64,000 nucleotides of DNA from Uranotaenia lowii (lineage: Eukaryota; Arthropoda; Insecta; Diptera; Culicidae): contig NW_026598423.1 in assembly GCF_029784155.1 (NCBI RefSeq), forward strand, positions 62,001 to 126,000, given 5' to 3'. Shown here one piece after another: positions 1-12,058 of this stretch. Below the pieces are notes generated by a model. That model was not told the DNA's origin. It saw nothing but the letters and a program-made list of their open reading frames with translations, and made no database searches. The stretch's first letter is position 1. Every line of letters starts with the position of its first letter. A program made the position numbers and the translations under genes.

Positions 1-1290
1 TTCTTTCTTATTCTTGTAGTCAAGTTGTTTTTTGTTCATGTTAATTCCTTCCTGAACTAACTTTCCTAAATTTTTCCCCAGCCCCTATTTAGGTACACTT
101 GTTTGAATATTTCCTACTCTAAAAATCTATATTTTTCTACAACTTCTTCTGCTTTAAAAAAGTAATTTTCGATAAGAATAGAGTAAAAACAGAAAAACTC
201 TCCCGTGATATAGTGTGTTTTAAATGTTTTGAAAATTTCGACCGCACACTGCAATCTCAACGAAATTTATTCTGTAGTGTTAAATACTGGCCAGTAAGCT
301 TATCTTGAAGATCAATTCTTAGAAAGCAAATCTCCTTCCGGCGCTCCAATGAAAAGTTAAGAAAGTCTGACATCTTCAACTTCGCGACATCAATTGATGC
401 ATTTTGACTTCCAGAACCTTAGTGGATTTGATTTAGCTTCAATTCTGTAGAATACATAGAATCCAAAAAGATAAAAATGTGCGAGAATTATACAATCATT
501 TATACTATTTAAAAGCCAGTTTTTTTTCGCTGAAAATTTCACAAAAGTTCAGTTTAATCTTCGAAACAACTTTTGTTATACGAAAAAAATTATCGTGATC
601 GTAATCTCTTCAACAATTAAATTTTCAAAAATTGCATAACCACAGGGGCTGAAAAACAAGATCTGTTTTTATCTGTTAAAATTGTTATTATCTGTTGTTA
701 TTATCTGTTAAAATTGTTCTAGGTAATATTAACTGAGATATTTCAACTCTTACAAATATTAAACTAAATTTGATCCACACTTATTTTCCGATTTGTTGTC
801 GTTTTTTCACAACCCCTACTTTAGAAGGGGTTTATTTTTCGTCTCGTCTACCTAACCAAGTTTTTAATTTCTCGAAAATCAATATGTATGGTTGTAACTT
901 TTAGACAAAACTTGCAATATTGTTTAATGAAGCATCACAAATATTGAATTAACAAAAATTGGAGAATTTCCAGTTTTTTTTCTTGTTTTAAAGCTTCTTT
1001 AAGCTGTAGCTTTTGGAAACTGCCTATCTATCAAACAGTTGCCATTAATGTAGATTGTAAGATTAACGTTGTTGAAAAGTGCTTGAAAAGTAAGTTAAAA
1101 CAATGATTGGCTTGGTTTCATGCCGATTGAAGTGAACTTCGTCTAAAGGCGGGTTTGGACTTTAGCGAGTTGATTGAATAAAATAATGCGATTGAAATAT
1201 TGTGCATTATTTTTTGTCATATATTGTACAACGTACAATGTTTTATTACGTTCATGTACATTTAACAGCCGGTTTAATACTCAGGTTATG
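1..1290. other. AT-rich spacer, nothing recognised
   Basis: This stretch is AT-rich with homopolymer runs. No reading frame resembles a known protein, and no terminal repeats or RNA-gene boxes were seen. It is probably intergenic or intronic DNA, or unrecognisable old repeats. Confidence 0.5.
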
Positions 1291-1296
1291 TTGGGT

Positions 1297-1729
1297 GGTC
1301 CAAAATAAGTCCTTAAGGAATTAAGTAGGACCCATTTTCGACATGGGTCAAATTACTACGAAAACAAGTTTTTTTGGTCCTTCGAGCTTGCAAACTTGTT
1401 TTCAAGTATTTAATCATAACTGCGAACATGTTTGATGTTGTTAAATTCATCACAGACAGGCAGAAAACTTCTTGGAAGTTGACTCTAATAATGGCACGTC
1501 CTCCTGAAATGGGCTTGATTTGGAACAACAGCGAAAAATCAAAACTTTATTTTCAATTTTCTATCCCTTATCAGCATATTCAAATGGAATCTTAGATATG
1601 ATTGGAATCATAAGAAGTAGCTTCAACTATATTTGTTCAAAAGTATCATGTTTAACATGATTTATGAGAGGTAAATTGGAAATAAGCTGCAAGGTGGTCT
1701 AAAATATGTACCCGGTCCAAAATAAGTCC
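1297..1729. repeat. Interval bounded by two direct 16-bp repeats
   Basis: The 16-mer GGTCCAAAATAAGTCC occurs at 1297-1312 and again at 1714-1729 in the same orientation. A related GGTGGTCTAAAATA lies at 1693. The roughly 400 bp between them codes for nothing recognisable. It may be a dispersed repeat with repeated ends, but no target duplication could be assigned. Confidence 0.4.
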
Positions 1730-1745
1730 GTTACCCTATACCAAA

Positions 1746-1804
1746 TTCATGTCGTGAGACGGAATTCTATGTAATTAATAATAAATAAATAAATAAAATA
1801 ATAC
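1746..1804 (+). mobile_element. 3' stub of an RTE-type LINE
   Basis: The bases ATGTCGTGAGACGGA, followed by a near-match and an (AAATA)n tail, match the 3' end of the RTE fragment at 24,307-24,351. In that copy these bases span the C-terminal codons and stop of the RT. Only about 55 bp remain, so this is an extreme 5' truncation. The two sites are independent insertions of one family. Confidence 0.7.
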
Positions 1805-3029
1805 TAAATTAAGAATTCAGAAATTTAAATGAAACTCAACAAAATACCATATTTAGAATCAAAATAAAATTTCACAATGCTTAAGAAAGATAAGATTCAG
1901 CGGAATCTGTTCCCAAACTGCGTAGGAAAAATTTCAATTAAAATATTAATTAATAGCAATGAATATCTTTCTTGAGCTATGCCGAAAAAAATCAAATTTT
2001 AATTTGAAATCAAATTATGAATCTTTATTTAAATTTAAGTTTTGATTTATGGACCAGTAATTCAATCTTAAGCGAAGGTGAAAATTTTTGACGAAATTTT
2101 GCAGGATACAGTTAAGGTTATATGTACTAGAATTATTTTTTTTGTAGCTTTGCTTTTCAACCTGCTAATATTTTATTTTATGTTAAACATCCCATTAAAC
2201 TTTTATATAAATATTTTCTTTTTTGTTAAAAAAAACACTCTTAAAATGTTTATTTATGTTATTTTATACCGGGGAAATAAAAATTTTCAACCGTGAAAAC
2301 TGGTAAAAACCGGGAATAAGAAAATGAAAAAAACACTGGCTACCCTGCAGTACTTTTCTAATTCCAAAAATTTCATTTTATCACTTGGATGAATTTTCAG
2401 AATTTCAACATACGTGAGAACTGTTAACAACTTGTTTAGAAAAAAACGGATAGCAAATTATTTCTCCTGCGTATACTCAGGGCTGTATTAAGCCATATCG
2501 GGGCCCGGGACAATTTGAAGGGGGAAGGGGGCCCTATGAATAATTTTTAATATACAAGAAACTGTAAACAGTTCGTTAAATTGCCTTCAAATAATCATTA
2601 TGATACCTCCAATAGTAATTGTAAATCTATCACGTGAAAATATTACGCAATAATCAATCAACTAACCGAATTTGAAAATGCTGATTAGAGCTGTCAAATG
2701 CAAAATTCAAATCACAATTTATTTAATAATTCTATCACCATCCACAAATTTCTTGATAAGAAAAATTTAAAGAGAGATATTAAATCTCCTTTGATTTCAT
2801 ATTCATCACTTGGTATGAGCTTCATCAAAAGCAGAATAAATATTTTCCTCATGACTATTGCGACGTTACACTAAGATTTCAGAAAAAGAAGATAAATTTT
2901 AAAAAATTACATCAGAATTAAATTCAAATTCCATGAAGATACAGACAGTTCCACAGTGAAACTCAAAACCTAAAATCGGATTTTATTCAAACCCTCAATT
3001 CAAAGTCTGCAATTTAAATCGTAATATCT
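1805..3029. other. AT-rich spacer, nothing recognised
   Basis: No gene or bounded element was seen. A short GC-rich patch at about 2,498-2,534 and CCGGG/CCGGT motifs near 2,270-2,315 resemble motifs in the GTTGCCAG-type repeats elsewhere in the window, but no boundaries could be set. Confidence 0.45.
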
Positions 3030-3253
3030 GTTAGAGAGAATTGAAATTATCATAAGAACCCCAATTGTACCACTTGAATACACTTCTCTCATTACAAGAT
3101 ACACTAATAAAAGCAGTTGTACTTTGAAGACTGAAGCTAATAGAAGCGTTTTACTTCCATCCGTCTGACCTCATTAAATAGTTAAAGCTATCGGATATAG
3201 CATACTGAAGTGGTACAATTGGGGTTGTTATGATAATTTCAATTCTCTCTTAC
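3030..3253. mobile_element. Short MITE with about 48-bp terminal inverted repeats
   Basis: The left end (TTAGAGAGAATTGAAATTAT...) is matched in reverse complement by the right end (...ATAATTTCAATTCTCTCTTA), with pairing continuing to AACCCCAATTGTACCACTT. The element is about 220 bp, has no coding capacity and would fold into a stem-loop. The target duplication is not clear. Confidence 0.7.
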
Positions 3254-4046
3254 AATAGCAAACTACTAATGAAATTCAAAAACAAAATTGAAAATCGAAG
3301 TTACAATCAGAGTAAGGCAGGAATTGCAAAATTTTATAATTTAAATCCAAATGTGTATTTCACTTTCATATCTATAAAATATTGAAAAAACCGTGTTCAT
3401 GTAATGTGGTGAAACTTTTTAAAGGTAATGCGGATTGAATCTTAAAAATAAAAATTAATAATTTATTTTATAAAAAAAAAATGTTATAAAAAAGTTGTTT
3501 TTGTCGAAATTTCCTTTCATGTGACATAAATTACCTTCGAAAACAATAATTCAGAATAGGAATTAAATGTTCAAGAGGCAAGGCACAACATCATAAATGT
3601 GGAAAAAGATGGGATTGGAAATGTAAAGATATTCATGTTTTGGAGAATCGCTTAAGAAAATTCGCAATTCAACCATAAGAGCTTTTTTATGATGATAATG
3701 ATTTTATAATGATAATTTTTAAAATAATATGCTGAATTCATGGTTTTTTTTAAAATAAAGGATAAGTTAAAAAAAACTACATCAGAAACAAAAGTATGAA
3801 GTTTGGACCAAATCAGTTTGAAAAGTTTCAATTAGAATTTCAATTCTTCGATTCAAATTGGAATAAAAATTCAATAGCGGAACTCAGTTTTGCCGATTAA
3901 TCCTTAGTCAACTACAGTTACCATTTTTTACAATTTTTTTTTTCAAAATTCAAAAGGATTTAGAGTGTAAAAATCAACGCAAATTTCAATAATGATAAAA
4001 ATCTAACATTTAATTTACATACTAATACTTATGCTTATAAAGTAGG
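3254..4046. other. AT-rich spacer, nothing recognised
   Basis: Homopolymer-rich AT sequence with no recognisable reading frame, RNA gene or bounded repeat. Confidence 0.45.
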
Positions 4047-4412
4047 GTTGCCAGATTGCCCGGATATTTAAAACAAAATTTAGGAACAGTCCTTCCCGGC
4101 CCGATTGCCCCGATTTAATTGCAAATCAAACGAAAAGTAGACGAATTGTGTGGTAATTTTTTTTTGTTTATGCCTCTGAATCAAAAGTTTTTGAGCAAGT
4201 TTTATAAAAGTAATCATGAAAGATTTTTTCTAAGTCTGAAATACGATTTAAAATCTGTCGATGAGTTTTGATGATTTTTTTCCTTTTTTCCGGATATTGC
4301 CCGGATTTTCGCTCGACAATTTTAAAATCAAATGCCCGGATTCTGCCTGGTTTTTATGTAAAATTGCCCGAATTTGTCCGGCCCAGATACGCTCTAAAAA
4401 AATTCTGGCAAC
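4047..4412. repeat. GTTGCCAGA-ended repeat with internal CCCGGAT motifs
   Basis: The block starts with GTTGCCAGATTGCCCGGAT and ends with AAATTCTGGCAAC, giving short terminal inverted repeats. The interior repeats motifs such as TTGCCCGGAT and GATTTTCG several times. Related blocks occur at 53,112-53,404 and 62,179-62,325, so it is a dispersed family. It is likely a non-autonomous DNA element; the superfamily is not assigned. Confidence 0.55.
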
Positions 4413-5042
4413 TTTATTTTAAAGAGTGCATTTCAGATTGCCTGGTTTTAGTAGTTTATTCCCAACAAAGCCTGCGAAAACATATAACTTAAAAGGATGT
4501 TTTTCTTAACTTTCTTAAATTTTTAAAATTTCTGCACATTTTGTTTCAAGAAGTTATAATTTCTGGAACATCTGGAAACATTTTGAATGTTTTCTTTATT
4601 CGATTCATAAGAGAAAGATTAATCAGACATGCCCGGGTGTTCAAAGTAAAGGAGACATGTAAAGCAAATTTAGGTCTAAATTATGCTCAATTTGTGTGTG
4701 CTAGTTTTATTCGAATTGTTGTTTTTGGAGTTTGAAGAGATTCGAATTTATTTTCGTCATTTTGTTACAGATTTTTTTTGGATTATCATTGAATTCTGCT
4801 TAGATTGGTCCGGATTTTATGTTGAAAAAAACGAGTTCAATGGCCAAAGGTATTTTAAAAATTTATGCTAATTTCTTTAGCAAAAACAAATGCGGGAAAA
4901 ATTCTGCAATGCTTTCTTTAGGGAAGCTCCTTAACTTAAATTAGAGTAAAACTATTCGAGATATTATTTAAATGAGGTCCCCTTATCTTTTATATTGAAC
5001 CAGGCTTGAGAATGTCATTCGAATGAAATTCAAACTCGTAAC
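4413..5042. other. AT-rich spacer, nothing recognised
   Basis: Two overlapping frames of 64 and 62 residues (4,541-4,871) have no recognisable motif and a composition typical of AT-rich noncoding DNA. Nothing else was seen. Confidence 0.4.
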
Positions 5043-5320
5043 ACACAGAAAATTTTTTTGACTATTACGTGTCACTGAAAACTGCAACCTTTAAAATAAA
5101 TCACCTGTAATTAACAAAACCTATAAATTAAATTGTTTTTTTTTTGAAAATTAACTAGGATTCATTTATTATTACAGTTAATGTCCTGTAAAAACGATGT
5201 ACACTAAAAATTAAATGTCACGTTATTATGTTTTCGACTTGTAAAATTACGGTAAATGTCCTGCTCTTTTTTGTTACACGACATTTGCATAATTTTACAG
5301 GAAATAATTTTGGCTGTGCA
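5043..5320. mobile_element. MITE with CACACAG...CTGTGCA ends
   Basis: The left end CACACAGAAAATTTTTTT is mirrored by the right end AAATAATTTTGGCTGTGCA. The interior contains TGTAAAATTAC and AATGTC motifs in both orientations. Length is about 280 bp and nothing is encoded. Terminal similarity is imperfect, so it is probably an old copy. Confidence 0.5.
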
Positions 5321-5639
5321 GTCACAAAACATTTCTCAGATACTTCAATGACTTTGACAGTCATCCAAAAAATGTAACGCAAATGAAAAAAAATGTCATT
5401 GAGTTTTTCAATGACATTCGCCAACCAAAGTGTTATGGAATATATTTTTTCCTCAATAACATTTCTGCCTAGCGAATGTCATTGGTTCGGTTGGTTCTAC
5501 GAATGTCGCAATGAAATTATGAATTTTAGTAGTTGTGAATGTCATGAAAAAATGTCACAAATGTCCCTTTTTCAACTGTTATGAAGATCGCAAAAATAAA
5601 ATGAGATAACCATCCAATACGCGTATAGGAATTAGTTGC
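5321..5639. repeat. AATGTCA/TGACATT-rich segment
   Basis: The heptamer AATGTCA or close variants occur many times between about 5,390 and 5,570, in both orientations. Frames across it are by-products of this repetition. It may be an extension of the adjacent MITE or a separate degraded element. Confidence 0.4.
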
Positions 5640-6575
5640 TGTGTCTTTGGGGAGATTAAACGCTTTGCTCCGATTTCAACTTGCGACCCCTTTTGTGTAA
5701 GGGTTCGACTTTTGTCGAAGTGTCGCGAGTTCGCTAGAACAAACTAATATTGTAAGTATCCCTAAAAACTAGCTTAGCTCTGATTCCAACTTGCGACCCC
5801 TCTAGTGAAAGGGTTAGACTTGAAGGTGACGAAAATTAGTGTCGCGAGTCCGCTAGTACAAGCTATTAGTGTATGTACCCGTAGAAATAAGTTTAGTTCC
5901 GATTTCAACTTGTGACCTCTCTAGTGAAAGAGTTTGAAATTTAGGTGATGAAAATTAGTGTCGTGAGCTCGCTAGTACAAGTTACTAGTGTTAATATTGG
6001 TAGAAATTAGTGTAGCTCTGATTTCAACTAGTGTCGCGAGTTCTCTAATGTGCTAGTAGTATTAGTACCGTTAGAAATTAGTTTAGTTCCGATTTCTGTT
6101 TACGACCCCTCTAGTGAAAGCGTTTGACTTGAAGGTGACGAAAACTAGTGTCGCGAGTCCGCTAGCACTAGCTGCACTGCTAGAGTTAGTACAACTAGAA
6201 ATTAGTTTGGCTCCGATATCAACATGCGACCCCTTTAGTGAAAGGGTTTGACTTTTTTTTTATGAAAATTAGTGTCGCGAACTCGCTAGTATAAGCTAAT
6301 ATTGTAAGTACCCCTTAAAATTAGTATAGTTTCCATTTCAACTTGTGACCCCTCTAGTGAAAGGGTTTGAATTTTAGGTGATGAAAATTAATGTCGCGAG
6401 CTCGCTAGTACAAGCTTATAGTGTTAGTATCGCGGGAAATTTAATTTAGTTTCGATTTCAACCTGAGACCGCTCTAGTGAAAGGGTTTGACTTTTAGGTG
6501 ACGAAAATTAATGTCGCGAGCTCGCTGTTACAAATTACTAGTGTTAGTACCGCGTTAAATAAGTTTAATTTCGCA
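5640..6575 (+). repeat. Tandem array of about 120-bp units, roughly eight copies
   Basis: Each unit carries, in order, GATTTCAACTTGCGACCCCT, CTAGTGAAAGGGTTTGACTT, GGTGACGAAAATTAGTGTCG, CGAGCTCGCTAGTACAAGCT and a TTAGTACC...AAATTAGTTTAG linker. Unit starts fall near 5,671, 5,783, 5,900, 6,019, 6,089, 6,213, 6,333 and 6,455. The unit starting at 6,019 is shortened to about 70 bp. Divergence between units points to an old minisatellite. No protein is encoded. Confidence 0.85.
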
Positions 6576-7039
6576 AGACATTTAGTTCGGGTCCGTGACA
6601 GTCGAATGTCAGTCAGTCAGTCAGTGACAGTTGAATTTTCAGTCAAGAAACCCGCAGGAAGAAGAAGCATGAAATGAGTGAAATTCGTATAGAGTAGAGG
6701 GGCAATATGACGTCTTCGTTGCAACAATTTCAACTAGAAGCAATATTCTGATAATCTTTGAAACGATTTCTGCGGCTCGGGAATGTCAATCAGTGGAATC
6801 TTTGGTAACATTAATAAATCATAGTTTGGCATAAAATGCAAAGTTTTTAGCTGAATCCTTGTTAAAATTGATCCTCGATCTGCAGTATGATTTTAGCTGT
6901 TTCAGTCCTCTGCAAGATTGTGGGCTCGTAATTTTGACGGTTGTCAAATTCAATGACAAAGAATAGGGATGCCATTCCCTTGGTTCACAATTATTTAGCA
7001 ATAAAAAACTAGAAACGGTTCCACTTTTAATCAATTTTC
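6576..7039. other. Spacer with a short (CAGT)n run
   Basis: A CAGTCAGTCAGTCAGT run lies near 6,609-6,626. The rest is unremarkable and no gene was seen. Confidence 0.45.
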
Positions 7040-8620
7040 AAACACGTTTTCGATAACGAATGTATCGCATAACAGCGAGCTTATGGTGGGTGCAATGGTA
7101 CATGCATACCTAGGGACCCTAAATCAAACCCTGTTTTTGAAGGCTTCTCTTGCCGCGCCGGTAGAACGAAACCTTGCAAAAATCATTACGCTGTCTTCAT
7201 TTCGAAACTCATATGGCAGCCGAGCAAGTTGTAGGTTTATTGTGTTTGAAAGTATACAGTTAGAAGCCCCTGACTGGCCAAAGGCAAAGTTTAGTACCGA
7301 TATGCCGCAACTGCCGGTACCTCGTGGAAGTTCTTTAGCTTCTTCAATAGACGAACGACGGCGATGGCAGGTTGTAGGCTTTCGGTGCAACCATACCAAT
7401 GCACTGGTTTTAACCAAACGAAAAATTCCAACTTAACGATTTTGTTCCTCCAAAGGTTTTTCTTTTCTATCTACAGCAAAACCCGAATAGAGTGCTTCAC
7501 GGCGTTGCTAAATCATATTGAGAAGCAATCAAATCATTCTCAGAAAGACTCGTTCAATCAAAACGGAGCAGTAAAATAACACATCAAAAATAGAACATCG
7601 ACGACACCTTAGCTTTCCGGAGCAATCAAAAGTACACGCATGGGAGCTTTTGGGTGCGTGTGTGTGTGGGACATGAGTAATGACGCAATAAAAAACGCAT
7701 GTCAGACCCATGGGAGCTTTGGGCCTTCAAGCTCGACGGCAGCGATTCTCAATTTGGATATATTCGAACGAGATTTAGCGTTGAATGTTATTGGAGAAGA
7801 ACGTTTGTTGGAATTCCCCGGCAGAATTGCAATCAGGTTCGAAGGACCAAATGTTGAAGCGCTGTATATATTCGTGTTGTCGGAGTTGTTCCATGTTCAT
7901 CTCGTCTTATTTTGTTTTCTCAGAATTTGAGAAACACAGGGCAGTTTTCTCGTTAGCGCCCAAACGTTGACGGCCCGGCGACGCGCGGCAATAATCATGT
8001 GTACCAGAATTTGAAACACGCGCTCGATAACAGACAAATGATTCACGCATGAAACCACCATCAGATGTAACGTCGTCGTCGTCGGGTATTGTCGAAGAGA
8101 GCTTTACATTCATTCGTACACCCAAAAAGTGATAGCTCAGAAACGCGGAGCAGAAACTAATGTTACCGAACACAACCGAACCAACCTCGATGTTCGATGG
8201 ACGAAGCCCAGCGTTTCTGTTTATTTTTTCTTCAAGGAAACACGATACCTTGCAAGACGGTGGGTGCCACTGCCAAAAGAGACGAGGGGGTGGATGTTTT
8301 GGGGATTGCGTGACCAAACGTCCGGTCCCGTTTGTCGGTTTTGTCGGTTAGATATCCATCCGACAACAGCTCGGCACGGCACGGCATCTAGCGGTAGCAG
8401 AAATGTTTCTCTTGTTCGCCCAATGTCTGGTTTGCTGGATTTTCAATTTGGTAAAAAGAGCCTGATCGCTTTTATTTAGCTGATTAAAACGCAATGCCTG
8501 GTAAATGCCACAACCTCCTGCCTGGTCTTTCGTTCGGTTTCCGCCTTTTGGGACGGCAAGGTCATTGGTTTGTTATGAATTTTGGAAATTTAATCTTTCT
8601 CCCCGAATCCGGCAAGTGAT
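7040..8620. other. GC-richer low-copy block, possible host regulatory or UTR DNA
   Basis: Base composition is clearly less AT-rich than the flanks, and the block lacks the terminal repeats seen elsewhere in the window. Frames of 60-136 residues are open on both strands (for example 7,083-7,436 plus and 7,124-7,417 minus, which overlap), as expected when stop codons become rare. None resembles a known family. A GTCGTCGTCGTCG run sits near 8,072 and a GT run near 7,660. It may be a promoter, UTR or intronic segment of a host gene. Confidence 0.35.
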
Positions 8621-9259
8621 TGCATTATTAAACTAGACCCCGTTTTTTCGGGCCTGTGGGAATTCTAGCTGACGAATTTATAAGTCATCCCAGGATAAAG
8701 CTGATCTCATCCTTGTTTTTTTTTCGTGAATGCGAAACAAATTTTTTTATCGATCATACAGATTAATACTACTGAATACTGATACTCTTCACTCTTTTGA
8801 GCGCGTTTCTGGTATAAATTATTAGTAAAAAATAGTTTCGAAAACCAACAAACAATCGTATTATTAATTTTATTATTAACAAAAATATGAAGTAACTACA
8901 CTTAATTTTGTCTATGATTTTATTGGTTCAATTTCTGAAGTGTTTGATGACAGTCGGCTTTTTCGATCATTTGCAATAGCTTTATGACAGCATGTAAGTC
9001 AGAGACAGTGATGTTACATTAAAATCGGTATTTTCAAACCCGAGAAAATCGGTATTCGGTTTGAAAACTTCAAAAGTCGGTATAAATACTGATTTTTTGC
9101 GAAGCTTTTAAAACCAAGTATATTGAAATATTGAAAACATGCTATTTAGCTAGTATCCCGAATTGAAAAAACCTATTTTCTGTTTCTGTTGTGATTCACT
9201 CCAAACACTTTTATCATTTATTATCATTTTTATGCTACTCAGTTTTTGGTGAAATTGAT
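8621..9259. other. AT-rich spacer, nothing recognised
   Basis: No gene was seen. Repeated AAAATCGGTATTTTC-like motifs near 9,026-9,070 may mark the end of an old element around the two hairpins that follow, since GTGATGTTAC at 9,009 faces ACATCACTAATATTAC at 10,111. Confidence 0.4.
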
Positions 9260-9560
9260 CTTTGATAACTAATAAACAAACGTATGGAGATTTTTTTTTA
9301 CTATCTGACGGATGTACGCCGGGGGTCTTCAGATCTTCCCCAAAATTGAAAATTTGGATTCATTTTTACGACTTAGAACACATGTATTTTTTTCAGATTT
9401 CTAACATTTTTGTTTTTCAAATTAGAATGTTAGAAAAAAATGTGTTTATAAAGTCGTAAAAATGATTCAAATTTTCGTTTTTTGGGAAGATTCAAAGACC
9501 CTCGGCGCAAATTGTCAGATAATAATAAAAATTCCCATAAACTATTAAAAAATGCAACCA
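9260..9560. repeat. Imperfect hairpin, about 125-bp arms
   Basis: The left arm (TATCTGACGGATGTACGCCG, then TTTACGACTT) is matched in reverse complement by the right arm (AAGTCGTAAAAATGATTCAA, then CGGCGCAAATTGTCAGATAA). The loop is about 45 bp. It codes for nothing recognisable. Confidence 0.7.
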
Positions 9561-9709
9561 TTTACGAGTACAATCCATTTGCTCTTGAATATTAACGGAT
9601 ATGATTGGATTGGTAAGCGTTTTTAGTGAGCAATTTTAGGTTTTTAATCGGTTTGAATCAGTATCAAAATCATCGAAAAAATAATTCTAAGATCTTGGTG
9701 AAAACAATC

Positions 9710-9990
9710 TTTAATTGAATGATTAATGGAATTTCGGTGAACTATACATTCTTATAGGAAGAATATCAAATGAAAAGAATGAAAATTATAGACGGATAGA
9801 TTAGATTGCTTCTTCTCGACAATGATACGGTTCGGGACAAATGGTCTTGTGCGGCAAGAAGTTTTCTCAAATCACGCTCTTGGCACGCTCCTAATCTAAT
9901 CTATCCGTCTATAATTTTCATTACTTTCATTTGATATTCTTCCTATTAGAATGTATAGTTCACCAAAATGCCATTAATCATTCAATTAAA
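9710..9990. repeat. Near-perfect hairpin, about 98-bp arms
   Basis: The arms 9,710-9,807 and 9,892-9,990 are reverse complements with few mismatches (TAGACGGATAGATTAGAT against ATCTAATCTATCCGTCTA). The loop of about 85 bp is GC-richer. The arms are less diverged than those of the preceding hairpin. It is probably a MITE or the core of a larger foldback element. Confidence 0.75.
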
Positions 9991-10199
9991 TCATAAACCA
10001 TCGGTGATAATCTGTTAACACTTGTAATCTTTTCATTTGGCTCGAGAAAATCTGTAATAGTAATTGAAAAAATCGAAAAATTAAAACATTTTTCGTGAAA
10101 ATAAAAATTTACATCACTAATATTACATTGCCGTTGTCAACCTTCATTCATTCATCAGCGTTGAAAATCTTATCCCAGGAGGAGTACATGAATTTTATA

Positions 10200-11905
10200 C
10201 GGACTAGGGTGGCCCTTAGCAATATGGAAGTTTTTAAAAGTCAAAACTTCACAGCTCCCACTTCCTAAAATCGATCCTTTCTATCTCGAGAACACACTGT
10301 GCAAAATTTCACTTTGATTGAACAACATTGAGGTGACCCTCAAACGCTTTGAAGTTGAAAAAAATTATAAAAAATGGTAAAAATTACCATTTGAAAAATC
10401 CTAATTATTTCTGGCAACTCTGTAAAAATCTTAAAACTTGATAGAAAATTTTTAAGTCCAAAAACAACTTTTCAGAAGACAATGAGTAGTTTTGGAGTAA
10501 GTTAAAAGTGCTATAGACCTTATTGTTTATATATTCCCATACATTTTGTTTAAAGATGTATGAGAAATAAAAAATTAAACAAAAGTGTCTGTAGCTTTTT
10601 TCTTACGTTTTCGATTTTTTTTCTTTGAAAAACTACCTCCTGAACTTTTATATGGAGCATTCAGAAATATATGGAAATGTTTTCAAAATTGAATCCAACT
10701 GTGTAAATTGAAATTTCAGAGAATAGATTACAAATTGATGTCTTACATTTCTTTTCTTCAACTGAAGCGTTAATTGAAGAATGCCACTGTAGTGTTTTGA
10801 ATTTGAAAAAAGAAAAAATCACGATTTAAAATGTGAGTATTTAATTAGGAAAAAAAACAATTAAAGTTCATGTTTTTAGAATATCAAAATTCGGGGTTTA
10901 AAAACATAGACAAATTAATGAAAAATATTAAAAAAAAAAAAATAAATACTTTGATTTTGAAATTCGGTAAATTTATTTAAAATTTGAAAAAAACTATACT
11001 ATAAAATTCGATAAGTTCATTTGAAAATTTCAATAAATTATGAAGAATAAAAAGAAATGTTTTCACCATTTTAGAAGATTTTTTTCAATATCCACGTTTC
11101 ACAATTATAAAAACTTATTTATAGAATTTCATTGATAACTCAAGGGAGAAGTTTTTTGGTGCTTAAGTTTTGAAGATTGATTTGGTAGATTTTACGTCCT
11201 GAACTTGAATCTTGGAGTTTTAAAATGTATCAGTTTTAAGTGAAATCAATCACTGATTACTGATTAACTATCAAACGTACATTCAAGAAAAAATCTTATT
11301 CTGATTTAGTTTATCATACTTCTTTCAATTCAAGGATAGTATTTTGATGACGATTACTGCGGAAAGTGTGAAAATTTATGCCTTAAAAGTATCTAAAATT
11401 CAATTTTGTTTCAAACTTAAAAAAAATCGTTAAATGAGGAAAAGTAAACAAATAGAAATTTTCTAGAACTTGTTTCGCAGAACTCAAATTACTTGAAGTC
11501 TTGATGAAAGTTGTCAAATGATTCATAATTTTATTTTAAGATGTAATGTTTTTGTTTTAAAGTTTTGGTCAGAATTTATTAAATAATTTTATCCTATTTT
11601 CAAAAGTTATTTCAATAACAAAAGCTGATAGAAAAATTGCGTATTTAGATTCTGGGCACCTAAATTAGTCAAAATGCAATGAATAGTTTTCTATTCATTG
11701 CACCTCGGAAAAAGGTAAATTCTGTGGCCTTGGGTAATTTATCAAACATTTTTAAATGTGATTTTGAGCATTGAGAAGAACAACGAAAAAAAAACTAATT
11801 GAGGCTGAAATTGATTTCTTGAAGAATATTTCATATCAGCATAACATTTATAATGTCATAAACAATTTTTTTAAAAACCTTTTTTGTAATAAAGTGTAGG
11901 GTTTT
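10200..11905 (+). repeat. Dispersed repeat family X, copy 1
   Basis: Segments align with 35,400-35,877 plus 37,871-38,240 (same order and orientation) and with 30,880-31,040. Shared landmarks are CAACTGAAG, GTTAAATGAGGAAAAGTAAA at about 11,431, and GGGCACC...ATTGCACCTCGGAAAAA at about 11,654-11,715. No protein-like frame survives. The outer boundaries are approximate. This copy is uninterrupted where the second copy carries a 2-kb retroposon. Confidence 0.6.
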
Positions 11906-12058
11906 AGGATGGACCTGTTACATGGTTGAGGTTGATGTATAAAATTATTTATTTATTTATTTATTTATTTGTTTATTTCCTGTAGCGTAAGGCCTAACCT
12001 TTTAATTTACTACATTCGATTTTAAATTATAAATATTAACTTCACTTCTTATTTAACA

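Noticed and set aside
7083..7436. 117-residue frame as a gene
   Set aside because: The opposite strand is open over the same bases (7,124-7,417), no motif was recognised, and no splice or start context supports it. It is better explained by locally low AT content.
8129..8479. 116-residue frame and the overlapping minus frame 7,907-8,317 as genes
   Set aside because: Overlapping frames on both strands with no recognisable domain; typical of GC-richer noncoding DNA.
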